Assembly (NCBI GenBank): GCA_021299615.1
Contig: JAJTHC010000196.1
Location: 1-6,960 of the forward strand
DNA from: Vampirovibrionales bacterium
Lineage (GTDB): Bacteria; Cyanobacteriota; Vampirovibrionia; Vampirovibrionales; JAJTHC01
Direction of reading: 5' to 3'
DNA length: 6,960 bases
The stretch's first letter is position 1. Each line of letters starts with the position of its first letter. The position numbers were made by a program, and so were the translations under genes. The notes beneath the pieces were generated by a model. The model saw nothing but the letters and a program-made list of their open reading frames with translations. It had not been told where the DNA came from and did no database searches. This document shows positions 1 through 6,114 of this stretch, piece after piece.

Positions 1-210
1 AAAGAGTGTGCCTGCGGTGATACTGGTTCTTTTCCCACAGCTGGCACATTCGTAGAGATTGTAGCCGTTAATGAAGTAATGGTGTTTCTCGGCACATTGG
101 GGGCAGGTGAATCCATCTGCCCATCTGATCTGGTAGAGGTATTCTATGCAGGCTTCTTCTGTAGCGAAGCGTTTTTGCCATTCGATTAGACTTATTGCAA
201 TTTGTTGCAT
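1..210 (-). CDS. IS1595-type transposase, N-terminal zinc-ribbon part (runs off left edge)
   Basis: The visible 70 residues begin MQQIAISLIEWQKRF and contain two CxxC pairs, CPQC at residues 36-39 and CASC at 55-58, followed by GKRTSITAGTLF. This is the pattern of the zinc-ribbon DNA-binding domain at the N-terminus of IS1595/ISXO2-like transposases (seen motif plus family knowledge). The DDE-type catalytic domain, which follows in this family, lies outside the window, so whether the transposase is intact cannot be judged. The ATG at 210-208 is preceded by AAGGAG eight bases upstream, a strong ribosome binding site, and by an extended -10 promoter, which supports the start. The gene is divergent from the 455-1243 gene. 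Within the visible part there is no frameshift or stop. Confidence 0.85.
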   Translation of the reverse strand, partial: MQQIAISLIEWQKRFATEEACIEYLYQIRWADGFTCPQCAEKHHYFINGYNLYECASCGKRTSITAGTLF

Positions 211-242
211 CAAGAAAACTCCTTATTTTCTACTTATACAAC

Positions 243-251
243 AGTATACCA
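243..251 (-). promoter_or_regulatory. Extended -10 promoter of the transposase gene
   Basis: On the minus strand the sequence reads TGG TATACT, an extended -10 (TGn plus a 5/6 match to TATAAT). It sits about 32 bases before the transposase ATG. No good -35 is seen at 17 bases (CACAAT), which is usual for extended -10 promoters. Confidence 0.5.
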
Positions 252-385
252 TTACTTTCCGCATTATTGTGAGGAAGCATAAAACATTATAAAACCGCTT
301 TCGCAGAGTCTTCTATAGCTTTCTACAAAAGGAAGAAAATGGTATTGATAGAGGATTCTTTGTGTCTATTTAAGAAATACGAGCC

Positions 386-391
386 TATAAT
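386..391 (+). promoter_or_regulatory. Candidate -10 box for the 455-1243 gene
   Basis: There is a perfect TATAAT hexamer 63 bases before the ATG at 455. A -35 at the usual distance is poor (TGTCTA at 363-368), so the assignment is tentative. A second -10-like TATACT lies at 396-401. The rest of 315-454 shows no gene. Confidence 0.35.
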
Positions 392-454
392 CTTTTATAC
401 TGAACATATCATTTAACCGACTGCTTATTTCTTGACCAATAAGGATACTTTCTT

Positions 455-1243
455 ATGTCTGATTTCCCAACTCAAGCAAAACCTTCGCTTCACCCACAAG
501 CCGTTCATGCAGACAGCTCCCCAAGCGGTCAGATTAAGGTGGAAGGCGTTTTATCTGCTTCTCAAGCTAATCCTAGTGCAGAAGCCAAAGCCAAGCAAAA
601 AATGAATTACAATTCCCCTGAAGCCCAAGCCAGAGCAAACAAACTGGGGCTAGTGCTTTCTGAAATGGCAAACTTGCCTTTGTGGGTTCAGCAGGTTATT
701 TACACGGACTTAAAAAGCTACCTAGAAAAAGACGCTGGCATTCACCGTTTGAGTTCGATTAGTCGTGAAGACTTCTTACAACTTTGGAAGCCTACTTTAA
801 GTGAACGTGGGCGAGAAGCCTTGCGTACCCTTTCCTTAAATGAACATGGTGACATGGTATTATTATTGGATGCCGTTCGCCACAATGACAACGTGGCGAT
901 GATGTGTGCAAGATATGAATGGTCGCTACAAAATGCCTGCCATTTGTTTATTGCTGCTTTACGTCAGCAATATATTAAGCCCCCTCATTCTAAAGTGTTG
1001 GAAGCATCGATTCGCTTCTTGGGCGATGAAATTCGTATTGGGGAATACCTTGTGTTTATTGGACGTGTGGATCAAGCCCAAATGGAACTAGCACTTCAAA
1101 CCCAGCAGTACATTGAATCAGCGATGGGTGAACGTGCCAAAATTGCGGACATCCTCATTCGCTTAGAGCTTTTAACCCCTGAAGATGTGGAAAGTATTCT
1201 TTTCTTGAAAGAAGAGAGCCGTAAGCCCTTCCGCTTGTTTTAG
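455..1243 (+). CDS. Uncharacterised protein with C-terminal MshEN-like (GspE N-terminal type) helical domain
   Basis: This is a 262-residue cytoplasmic protein with no signal peptide or membrane segment. Residues 1-60 are low in hydrophobics and rich in Ala, Pro, Gln, Ser and Lys, so probably disordered. Residues 60-180 are helical without a recognised family. Residues 195-252 show two tandem units, IGEYLVFIGRVDQAQMELALQTQQ and KIADILIRLELLTPEDVESILFLKEE, which fit the pattern LGxxLxxxGxxxxxxLxxxLxxQ of the MshEN/type II secretion ATPase N-terminal domain; some MshEN domains bind cyclic di-GMP. The second unit has lost the leading LG (here IA) and its central Gly, so ligand binding is doubtful. 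There is no ATPase domain, so this is a stand-alone version. The ATG follows AAGGA at 441-445 with nine bases between. The gene converges on the MFS gene with an 18-base gap and no visible terminator. Its role is unknown; a regulatory or scaffolding role in secretion, pili or signalling is inference. Confidence 0.85.
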   Translation: MSDFPTQAKPSLHPQAVHADSSPSGQIKVEGVLSASQANPSAEAKAKQKMNYNSPEAQARANKLGLVLSEMANLPLWVQQVIYTDLKSYLEKDAGIHRLSSISREDFLQLWKPTLSERGREALRTLSLNEHGDMVLLLDAVRHNDNVAMMCARYEWSLQNACHLFIAALRQQYIKPPHSKVLEASIRFLGDEIRIGEYLVFIGRVDQAQMELALQTQQYIESAMGERAKIADILIRLELLTPEDVESILFLKEESRKPFRLF

Positions 1244-1261
1244 GTAGGCTTCGATAGATTT

Positions 1262-2527
1262 TTATTGCAACGCTTTGCCCTTGGTCTCTTCACCAAAGAA
1301 AAGGGTTGCCATAATAATTATAGTAAACAAACTAAATACCATGGCGGATTGAGCAAACCCTCCTAAGGCTTGAACCAAAACACCCACCATTAAAACAGCA
1401 AGGGCGGTGAATACTCGCCCTACATTAAAGCAAAACCCAACCGCAGACATGCGAATGCGAGTGGGGAACAGCTCGGGGATGTACACATAAAACGACGATT
1501 GCGTTAAACCGTGAAAGAATCCAAAGGCTCCGCCGACAAGGTATAGGGCAGGGTGAAAACTTTTAAAGCCTAAAAATAAAATGAGCGACGAAAGAAGAAT
1601 ACCCAAGCTCCCAATGAAAATAGAGGTTTTTCGCCCCAAAAGGTGCGTGAAAAAGCCTGCACAGGTGCATCCCACAATAGCGAAAATACCTTGACTCATC
1701 ACTTGAATGGCACGGGCATCATCAGGACGGTTTGGCAGACTATCCACCCAAGAAGGCAACCACGCCAAGGCCGCCCAAAACACGGTAAGGTAAGCGGCAA
1801 ACGAAACGCCCCCCACCCACAAATTACGACGATTTTCTACATCAAACAATAGCTTCCACAACGACGCTTTTTCTTGTTGGGCTTCGGCTTGCGTGAGTTG
1901 ATCATCCATCCATTTTTCGCTTTCGCCAAGGTTGCGTCTTAAAAAGAAAATGAGCAAGGCAGGTAAGGCTCCGAAAAAGAAGGCGTGACGCCAATCTTGT
2001 ACAAAGTAGTTGAGTACGCCAGAAAGCATCTGCCCGATTTGATAACTGCTAATAAGCATAGCAACCGCAAAAGAACGGCTTTTTTCAGGCCAAACTTCCG
2101 ACAAGAACGTCGTAATACTGACCAACTCTCCGCCGATGCCTAAGCCTGTTAAGAAGCGAAAAAACGCCAAAAGCTCCCAGTTCGGTGCAAGTCCCCCTAG
2201 CCCCGTAAAAATGGAATACAGCAGAATCGATCCCATCATGGCTTTGACCCGACCGAACCTGTCGCCGATGTAACCGAAGAGAATCCCTCCAAGCGTCCAC
2301 CCGACGAGGAATATCGCCGTAATATAGCTCCCTAGGTATGCCACCGCTTTGGGTTCTTGCCCTGTAAGGTCACGAAGGGCAAGGGGCATGGTGATGTGCA
2401 TGAGCGAAGAATCCAGCCCGTCGAAAACGCCCCCAAGCCAACAACCGACAAACGCCAAAATCAGCGTACCATTGACGCCAATAAAATAGTCATTAAGCTT
2501 GTGTTTTAGAGTGTGGAAGGATGTCAT
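1262..2527 (-). CDS. Major facilitator superfamily transporter (sugar-acid/aromatic-acid:H+ symporter type)
   Basis: This is a 421-residue inner-membrane protein of normal MFS length with 12 hydrophobic segments and a hydrophilic central loop at about residues 198-232. Signature motifs are visible: GYIGDRFGR (residues 85-93) is loop 2-3 motif A; FRFLTGLGIGGE (123-134) is the TM4 motif with Arg and the GxGxGGE run; HLLGRK (295-300) is the second-half motif A; PELFPTRIR (351-359) and ETKGKAL near the C-terminus are typical of the sugar/aromatic-acid branch that includes NanT, PcaK and NiaP. An acidic pair, D36 and D39, lies in TM1. The substrate cannot be read from the sequence; a small organic acid or sugar acid driven by protons is the family expectation. 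No clear Shine-Dalgarno precedes the ATG, but no better start exists, since a later Met would cut into TM1. It is transcribed divergently from the radical SAM gene, with a promoter at 2567-2595 and repeats that may be an operator. Confidence 0.93.
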   Translation of the reverse strand: MTSFHTLKHKLNDYFIGVNGTLILAFVGCWLGGVFDGLDSSLMHITMPLALRDLTGQEPKAVAYLGSYITAIFLVGWTLGGILFGYIGDRFGRVKAMMGSILLYSIFTGLGGLAPNWELLAFFRFLTGLGIGGELVSITTFLSEVWPEKSRSFAVAMLISSYQIGQMLSGVLNYFVQDWRHAFFFGALPALLIFFLRRNLGESEKWMDDQLTQAEAQQEKASLWKLLFDVENRRNLWVGGVSFAAYLTVFWAALAWLPSWVDSLPNRPDDARAIQVMSQGIFAIVGCTCAGFFTHLLGRKTSIFIGSLGILLSSLILFLGFKSFHPALYLVGGAFGFFHGLTQSSFYVYIPELFPTRIRMSAVGFCFNVGRVFTALAVLMVGVLVQALGGFAQSAMVFSLFTIIIMATLFFGEETKGKALQ

Positions 2528-2540
2528 AGGCTAGACTAAG

Positions 2541-2569
2541 GTCTCATTTATATAATAATGTGTCTCATT
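2541..2569. repeat. GTCTCATT direct repeat, 21-base period, candidate operator
   Basis: GTCTCATT occurs at 2541-2548 and again at 2562-2569, 21 bases apart, which is two turns of the helix. On the minus strand the copies read AATGAGAC; the first overlaps the -10 of the MFS promoter and the second lies about 13-20 bases downstream of the expected transcription start. That placement suits a repressor binding both on one DNA face. This is inference from position and spacing; no regulator gene is in the window. Confidence 0.4.
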
Positions 2570-2595
2570 ATACCTTGCTAATTACAGAATGACAA
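2567..2595 (-). promoter_or_regulatory. Sigma70-type promoter of the MFS transporter gene
   Basis: Reading the minus strand, TTGTCA (2595-2590, 5/6 match to TTGACA) is followed after exactly 17 bases by a perfect TATAAT (2572-2567). Transcription would start near 2560, about 33 bases before the ATG at 2527. One copy of the GTCTCATT repeat overlaps the -10. The -35 overlaps the ATG of the longer radical SAM frame, an argument against that upstream start. Confidence 0.65.
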
Positions 2596-2624
2596 ACACA
2601 GAACACGGCGTCATTAGCGAAAGC

Positions 2625-2652
2625 TTGCATCTAACCCTATTTAAGCTAAAAT
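2625..2652 (+). promoter_or_regulatory. Candidate promoter of the radical SAM gene
   Basis: TAAAAT at 2647-2652 is a 5/6 match to the -10 consensus. A weak -35 (TTGCAT, 2625-2630) lies 16 bases upstream. Transcription would begin near 2659, inside the first arm of the inverted repeat at 2651-2680, leaving a leader of about 35 bases. A second perfect TATAAT at 2551-2556 has no useful -35. Confidence 0.35.
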
Positions 2653-2680
2653 GTATTGTGATTAACTCTACACAATACAT
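2651..2680. repeat. Perfect 10-base inverted repeat with 10-base spacer (operator or leader hairpin)
   Basis: ATGTATTGTG at 2651-2660 and CACAATACAT at 2671-2680 are exact reverse complements, separated by attaactcta. The arm centres are 20 bases apart, about two helical turns, and the element overlaps the candidate -10 and transcription start while ending right beside the AGGA ribosome binding site. It can be read as an operator for a dimeric regulator or, if transcribed whole, as a stem that could affect translation. No T-run follows, so it is not a terminator. Confidence 0.6.
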
Positions 2681-2684
2681 AGGA
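2681..2684 (+). promoter_or_regulatory. Ribosome binding site that decides the radical SAM start
   Basis: AGGA at 2681-2684 stands nine bases before the ATG at 2694. The in-frame ATG at 2589 has no Shine-Dalgarno in front of it. The nearer ATG at 2686 is out of frame. Confidence 0.6.
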
Positions 2685-2693
2685 AATGGCTCT

Positions 2694-4085
2694 ATGCCTC
2701 TTGCTTCGATAGAAGATAAAATTGCAACAGCTCAGTTAACGTTTGAAGACATTGAAACCCTTAGCCAACTTTGTGAAGATGAATGTCGGCAAGTGCTTGG
2801 TGTAGATTTAGGTCGCTACGATTTCAGCCCCCCTTCGCCTGAAGTCTTGGGTTCGCCGATTGTCACCAAAACGCCCCGATCGTTGCTCTTGCCTGTAGCG
2901 AAAGGACTCGTCAAGCAAAGTCTAGGCATTACGCCTGACCCTGTCATGTTGACGCATATTTTGACCACTCGTTGCAATTATAGCTGTGGGTTTTGCTCCT
3001 TTGCGGATAGCCTCAATCAAAAAACCGATGAAATGGGCCTGGATGAAATAGAACTCACCTATAGTAGTATGGGCAGTGCCTTAAATACCATTGTGTATTC
3101 GGGTGGTGAAACGACCTTGCATCCGCAGATTATTGAGATCATCGAAGCGGCGTATCGTATTACTCGGGTGAAATCGGTCTACATTATTTCCAATGCTTGG
3201 AAACCTGAACGCTTGCTAGAAATTACGCATACACTGATGCACCGATGCCCCGATCTTCACTTGACGTGGTCATTAAGCATTGAAGGTTTTAAGGACTACA
3301 ATAATAGCGTTCGTCACACCAAAGCCCAAACGTGGGATGCTTGGCAAAACACGATTGACACGCTATTTGCCTTGAAGGATGCTCGTCAAACCTACGGGTA
3401 TTCTGAACTAGATGTCCAACTCTGTACAGTTTGTACCCCTGACAATGAGGCTCAAATGCCCTTGTGGTATGCCTTTGTTAAAGATGTGCTAAAGCCTGAC
3501 AAGTGGAACTTGAATTTGATGCGTCGCAGTGTGCAGATGAGTGAAAGTGCCTTGCCTGATTTTATGGAACGCCGTAGCAGTAAACGTTTACAGCCTTTTG
3601 AAGAAATGTATATTAACATTACCAGCCAAGTCTTGCAGGACGCCAAGGCGGGCGACCTAGACTTTACCTATCACACAGGCACGCCTTTAGAAGGAGCGAT
3701 GAAGTCGGCGGTGGATTTAATCTCTCAACGCGAAAACCGCAATACCTTGTTTGATGCCCCCAAGCAATTTAAGTGTAAAGCTGGCACGGTTGGGGCGTAT
3801 TTGTCGGCGACAGGTGAAATAGGTGGTTGTGAAGAGTTTGTGCATCATCCACAAAACCCCAAAGGTTATGGGAATGTGCGTGAACATAATTATAATTTTT
3901 TAGCTCTGTGGAAGGGCAAGCAAGCCAAGCGTTTTCGTCAGTTGACGGGATGTTCAACCGAATGTGTGGGCTGTACGCTGGAAAGCCAACGGAACTATCC
4001 ATCTATTTTATTAAGTCCAAAAACCTTGGTTCAGGCTTATAAGCTTGGGGTTAGCCTACTAGAAGCTCAAAATTCTGAAAAATAA
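2694..4085 (+). CDS. Radical SAM enzyme with SPASM-like C-terminal domain
   Basis: Starting at the ATG at 2694 the protein has 463 residues (MPLASIEDKIA...). The radical SAM cluster motif CNYSCGFC gives CxxxCxxC with Cys 94, 98 and 101, which bind the [4Fe-4S] cluster that cleaves S-adenosylmethionine. SGGETTLHP at 136-144 is the GGE-type SAM-binding strand, and the following stretch has the TIM-barrel pattern. The C-terminus carries further cysteines, C361 (FKCKAG), C379 (IGGCEE), and C420, C424, C427 (GCSTECVGC), preceded by GYGNV, in the order expected for a SPASM or twitch domain holding auxiliary Fe-S clusters. SPASM enzymes often modify peptides, though others act on sugars or other small molecules; the substrate here is unknown. 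The frame is open back to an ATG at 2589, but those 35 extra residues have no ribosome binding site and overlap promoter-like DNA and the inverted repeat. It converges on the Maf gene. Confidence 0.9.
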   Translation: MPLASIEDKIATAQLTFEDIETLSQLCEDECRQVLGVDLGRYDFSPPSPEVLGSPIVTKTPRSLLLPVAKGLVKQSLGITPDPVMLTHILTTRCNYSCGFCSFADSLNQKTDEMGLDEIELTYSSMGSALNTIVYSGGETTLHPQIIEIIEAAYRITRVKSVYIISNAWKPERLLEITHTLMHRCPDLHLTWSLSIEGFKDYNNSVRHTKAQTWDAWQNTIDTLFALKDARQTYGYSELDVQLCTVCTPDNEAQMPLWYAFVKDVLKPDKWNLNLMRRSVQMSESALPDFMERRSSKRLQPFEEMYINITSQVLQDAKAGDLDFTYHTGTPLEGAMKSAVDLISQRENRNTLFDAPKQFKCKAGTVGAYLSATGEIGGCEEFVHHPQNPKGYGNVREHNYNFLALWKGKQAKRFRQLTGCSTECVGCTLESQRNYPSILLSPKTLVQAYKLGVSLLEAQNSEK

Positions 4086-4109
4086 ATCGTAGCGAAAAAG
4101 TATAAACAA

Positions 4110-4137
4110 ATTGCTTCACATGCGTTCGCAATGACGG
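4110..4137. repeat. Dispersed palindromic-repeat-like element between convergent genes
   Basis: The minus strand reads CCGTCATTGCGAACGC, then ATGTGAAGCAAT. This resembles the intergenic repeat family CGTCATTGCGA...GAAGCAAT that I recall from many bacterial genomes. It holds a small stem TGCG-tt-CGCA (4121-4130) and outer arms ATTGC (4110-4114) and GCAAT (4128-4132). It is the main content of the 62-base gap between the two converging genes and has no U-tract, so a terminator role is not shown. Confidence 0.45.
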
Positions 4138-4147
4138 TGTTCGAAAG

Positions 4148-6088
4148 CTACCAGCCTGTTTTAATGCTAAAGGTGAGTTCATCATCTTTAATCAAGTCGT
4201 AGCTATCTTCTAGCTTCACGATCGCCGCTTCCACAGGAGGCAAAATGGCATCCGTCAAGAGCTTCATCATCGTTTTCAGATACTGAGCATCCACCGAAAA
4301 GTTTTCCCGATGCTCGGCTTCGGTTTCCGCAAAATCATTGTAGGCTTGGTAAATCACCAACTGCTCGTGATAAAACGTGTCGTTCAACAACGGTTCCGCT
4401 TCCAAGGTTTCTGAAAAGCGGTTGAAGGCGTCCGAATACCGTTCAGATGCTTCCGTCCACGAATTGGATTTGAGAATTTTCAGCGTCTCAAGCTTTTGGA
4501 TCGCCGTTTTGGCTTCTTCAATGGTTTCTTTTGTGTGCTTTTTGAGTGCTTTCATCGCCTCATAAAGCCGTTCGGCTTTGGTGTTCGTACTGCTTTGCTC
4601 TTGGGATACCTGAATCCCTGCTTCAACAATGGCATCCACATCGATGCGTTCTTGCAAGTTCAAGCGAGGCAATAACTCTTCAATCGGCAAGTTTTCCATG
4701 TCGTCGATTTTGGCACCACCCACCGAACAATTGTAGACGTTAAAGTCAGGGAACACGACACGAATTTTACTGCGAATGGTGTCGAAATGATACTTGAAAT
4801 GGCGATAATCTTCTTGGGTCATAATTTGATTGCCGTGCCAATCTTCCACATAATGCAGTTCGGTCGCACGGTTGTTCAGTTCCTTAGAAACCAGATATTT
4901 CCCATTTAGCTCGACTTCTTCACCTGTGGCGTACACTTGCATGCCTCGTAAGGCAAGATCTTGCCCTGCTAAAATCATGGTGCGGAAACCCAAATCCACC
5001 GCTACCAAGAACATGTAAAACGCCACCGTCCCACCCGAGTGATACTCATGCGTTTTTTCGTCAAACATATTGTTTAGGTAAGTCGTGTATTGATCGTTAT
5101 ATTTCAGAGACGCCGACCAACGGCTTTTGCAGGGCTGGCTCAACATGAAGGTATCCGAACTGGGACCTGTTATGATGTGACTTTCCGCCATGGGGGCTTC
5201 CAAGCCTTCCATTTGCTTGGCAGGACCATAATAATCCATGCCAAACACAAAATCAGGCGTGATACCGTGCTTTTTGAAGGCTTTAACGGCTCCGCTAACG
5301 CAACAGATCACGAGCTTGTCTCGAACGGCGTGGATATGAGGCAGCACATCATTTAACGAAGGACCTGCTCCACACATGAGAGCCGTCTTACCCTCAAAGG
5401 CATCTCGCAAATGCGTGACTGAGTTCATTGTGGGTAAATACGACGTATTTTGAAGGAAGACATCCGTCCATAAACGGCTACGCCCTTGCAAGAGCTTGGC
5501 GTTACGCACGGCATTGTCCGCATGCAGTTTGAGCTTTTCGACTACAGGCTTGAGCCTTTCCCCAAAGGCGTGAATCATCCCCGGCAACATCATCATCCCG
5601 ATGCCGTCGCCTTGCACCAAGTGCGTTTCCACATACTGCCACAAGGGTTCAGAATCAGTAAACAGCAAAATGCTTTCATGGGCGAGTTCTTCGGTTAAAT
5701 TGATATTGCTTAAGGTAAAGTATAATAAATTGAGGTTTTTTTCGTAAATAATGACTTTGGCTTGACTGTTTTTCGTTTTCAATGCCGTTACCAAAGGTTT
5801 CAGCACATAGCCCAAGCCCAAACCAAACACGATATTCATGGAATGCTTGCCGTAGCAGACTTGGTCTTTCACCAATGCTTCCGCTTCCGCAACGGCACCA
5901 TTCATGCTGTGAATGGGGTATTTGTCTTCATATAAAATCGTCAAATCTTTGACGTTGGTTTCATAAATATGTATATTTTCAGCAGAGGCTTTTTCGGCGT
6001 GATTACGGATATGTTTAGCGGAATTGGCGTTATAGCCTTTTACATCTTTAAATAAGGCGTTTAAATTGCTTTCTAAAAAAGTGGTCAT
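4148..6088 (-). CDS. Motility-associated factor (Maf/DUF115, MptE-like) glycosyltransferase-family protein
   Basis: This is a 646-residue cytoplasmic protein, a usual length for Maf proteins. Three regions are seen: an N-terminal domain with the glycine-rich VFGLGLGYVL (87-96); a central DUF115/MptE-like domain at about 205-475 with MCGAGPSLNDVLP (238-250, the GxGPSL nucleotide-sugar loop), GITPDFVFGMDY (275-286), SGGTVAFYMFLVAVDLGF (351-368) and LAGQDLA (373-379), ending with NCSVGGAKIDDM (453-464); and a charged, largely helical C-terminus (490-646). Maf proteins in flagellated bacteria are needed to add pseudaminic, legionaminic or sialic-like acids to flagellin. The second gene of the pair, it starts 26 bases after the cytidylyltransferase stop and has its own AGAAGGG eight bases before the ATG. 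The pairing with an enzyme that would make CMP-sugar supports a protein glycosylation role. The acceptor is not in the window, so flagellin is inference. Confidence 0.88.
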   Translation of the reverse strand: MTTFLESNLNALFKDVKGYNANSAKHIRNHAEKASAENIHIYETNVKDLTILYEDKYPIHSMNGAVAEAEALVKDQVCYGKHSMNIVFGLGLGYVLKPLVTALKTKNSQAKVIIYEKNLNLLYFTLSNINLTEELAHESILLFTDSEPLWQYVETHLVQGDGIGMMMLPGMIHAFGERLKPVVEKLKLHADNAVRNAKLLQGRSRLWTDVFLQNTSYLPTMNSVTHLRDAFEGKTALMCGAGPSLNDVLPHIHAVRDKLVICCVSGAVKAFKKHGITPDFVFGMDYYGPAKQMEGLEAPMAESHIITGPSSDTFMLSQPCKSRWSASLKYNDQYTTYLNNMFDEKTHEYHSGGTVAFYMFLVAVDLGFRTMILAGQDLALRGMQVYATGEEVELNGKYLVSKELNNRATELHYVEDWHGNQIMTQEDYRHFKYHFDTIRSKIRVVFPDFNVYNCSVGGAKIDDMENLPIEELLPRLNLQERIDVDAIVEAGIQVSQEQSSTNTKAERLYEAMKALKKHTKETIEEAKTAIQKLETLKILKSNSWTEASERYSDAFNRFSETLEAEPLLNDTFYHEQLVIYQAYNDFAETEAEHRENFSVDAQYLKTMMKLLTDAILPPVEAAIVKLEDSYDLIKDDELTFSIKTGW

Positions 6089-6114
6089 CGGGACTTCCCT
6101 TCTTCTCTCTTTTT

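Larger units (their letters stand above)
1..314 (-). mobile_element. Partial IS1595-family insertion sequence (left edge cut; outer boundary tentative)
   Basis: The transposase start and its promoter imply that one end of the insertion sequence lies within roughly 100 bases upstream of the ATG. Reading the minus strand, a plausible terminus is the stretch at 314-295, AGAAGACTCTGCGAAAGCGG, which has the look of a terminal inverted repeat and is followed by AT-rich DNA leading to the promoter. The matching repeat and the target duplication cannot be checked because the other end is outside the window. The presence of the element is well supported; the 314 boundary is a guess. Confidence 0.45.

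Noticed and set aside
906..1091. Second plus-strand frame within the MshEN-like gene
   Set aside because: It overlaps a longer gene with a good ribosome binding site and domain pattern; its hydrophobic start looks incidental.
1244..1261. Terminator between the convergent MshEN-like and MFS genes
   Set aside because: The 18 bases hold no stem-loop; only a short T-run near 1259-1263 is seen.
2541..2569. CRISPR-like repeat
   Set aside because: There are only two 8-base copies and no cas genes; a promoter operator explains the position better.
3769..4002. Minus-strand frame opposite the radical SAM C-terminus
   Set aside because: The opposite strand encodes conserved SPASM-like cysteines, so this frame is a shadow.
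4121..4130. Hairpin TGCG-tt-CGCA as a rho-independent terminator
   Set aside because: The stem is only four bases and no run of T follows on either strand.
5090..5356. Plus-strand open frame inside the Maf gene
   Set aside because: It lies wholly antisense to a well-supported gene, has no ribosome binding site or recognisable protein, and is best explained as a shadow frame.
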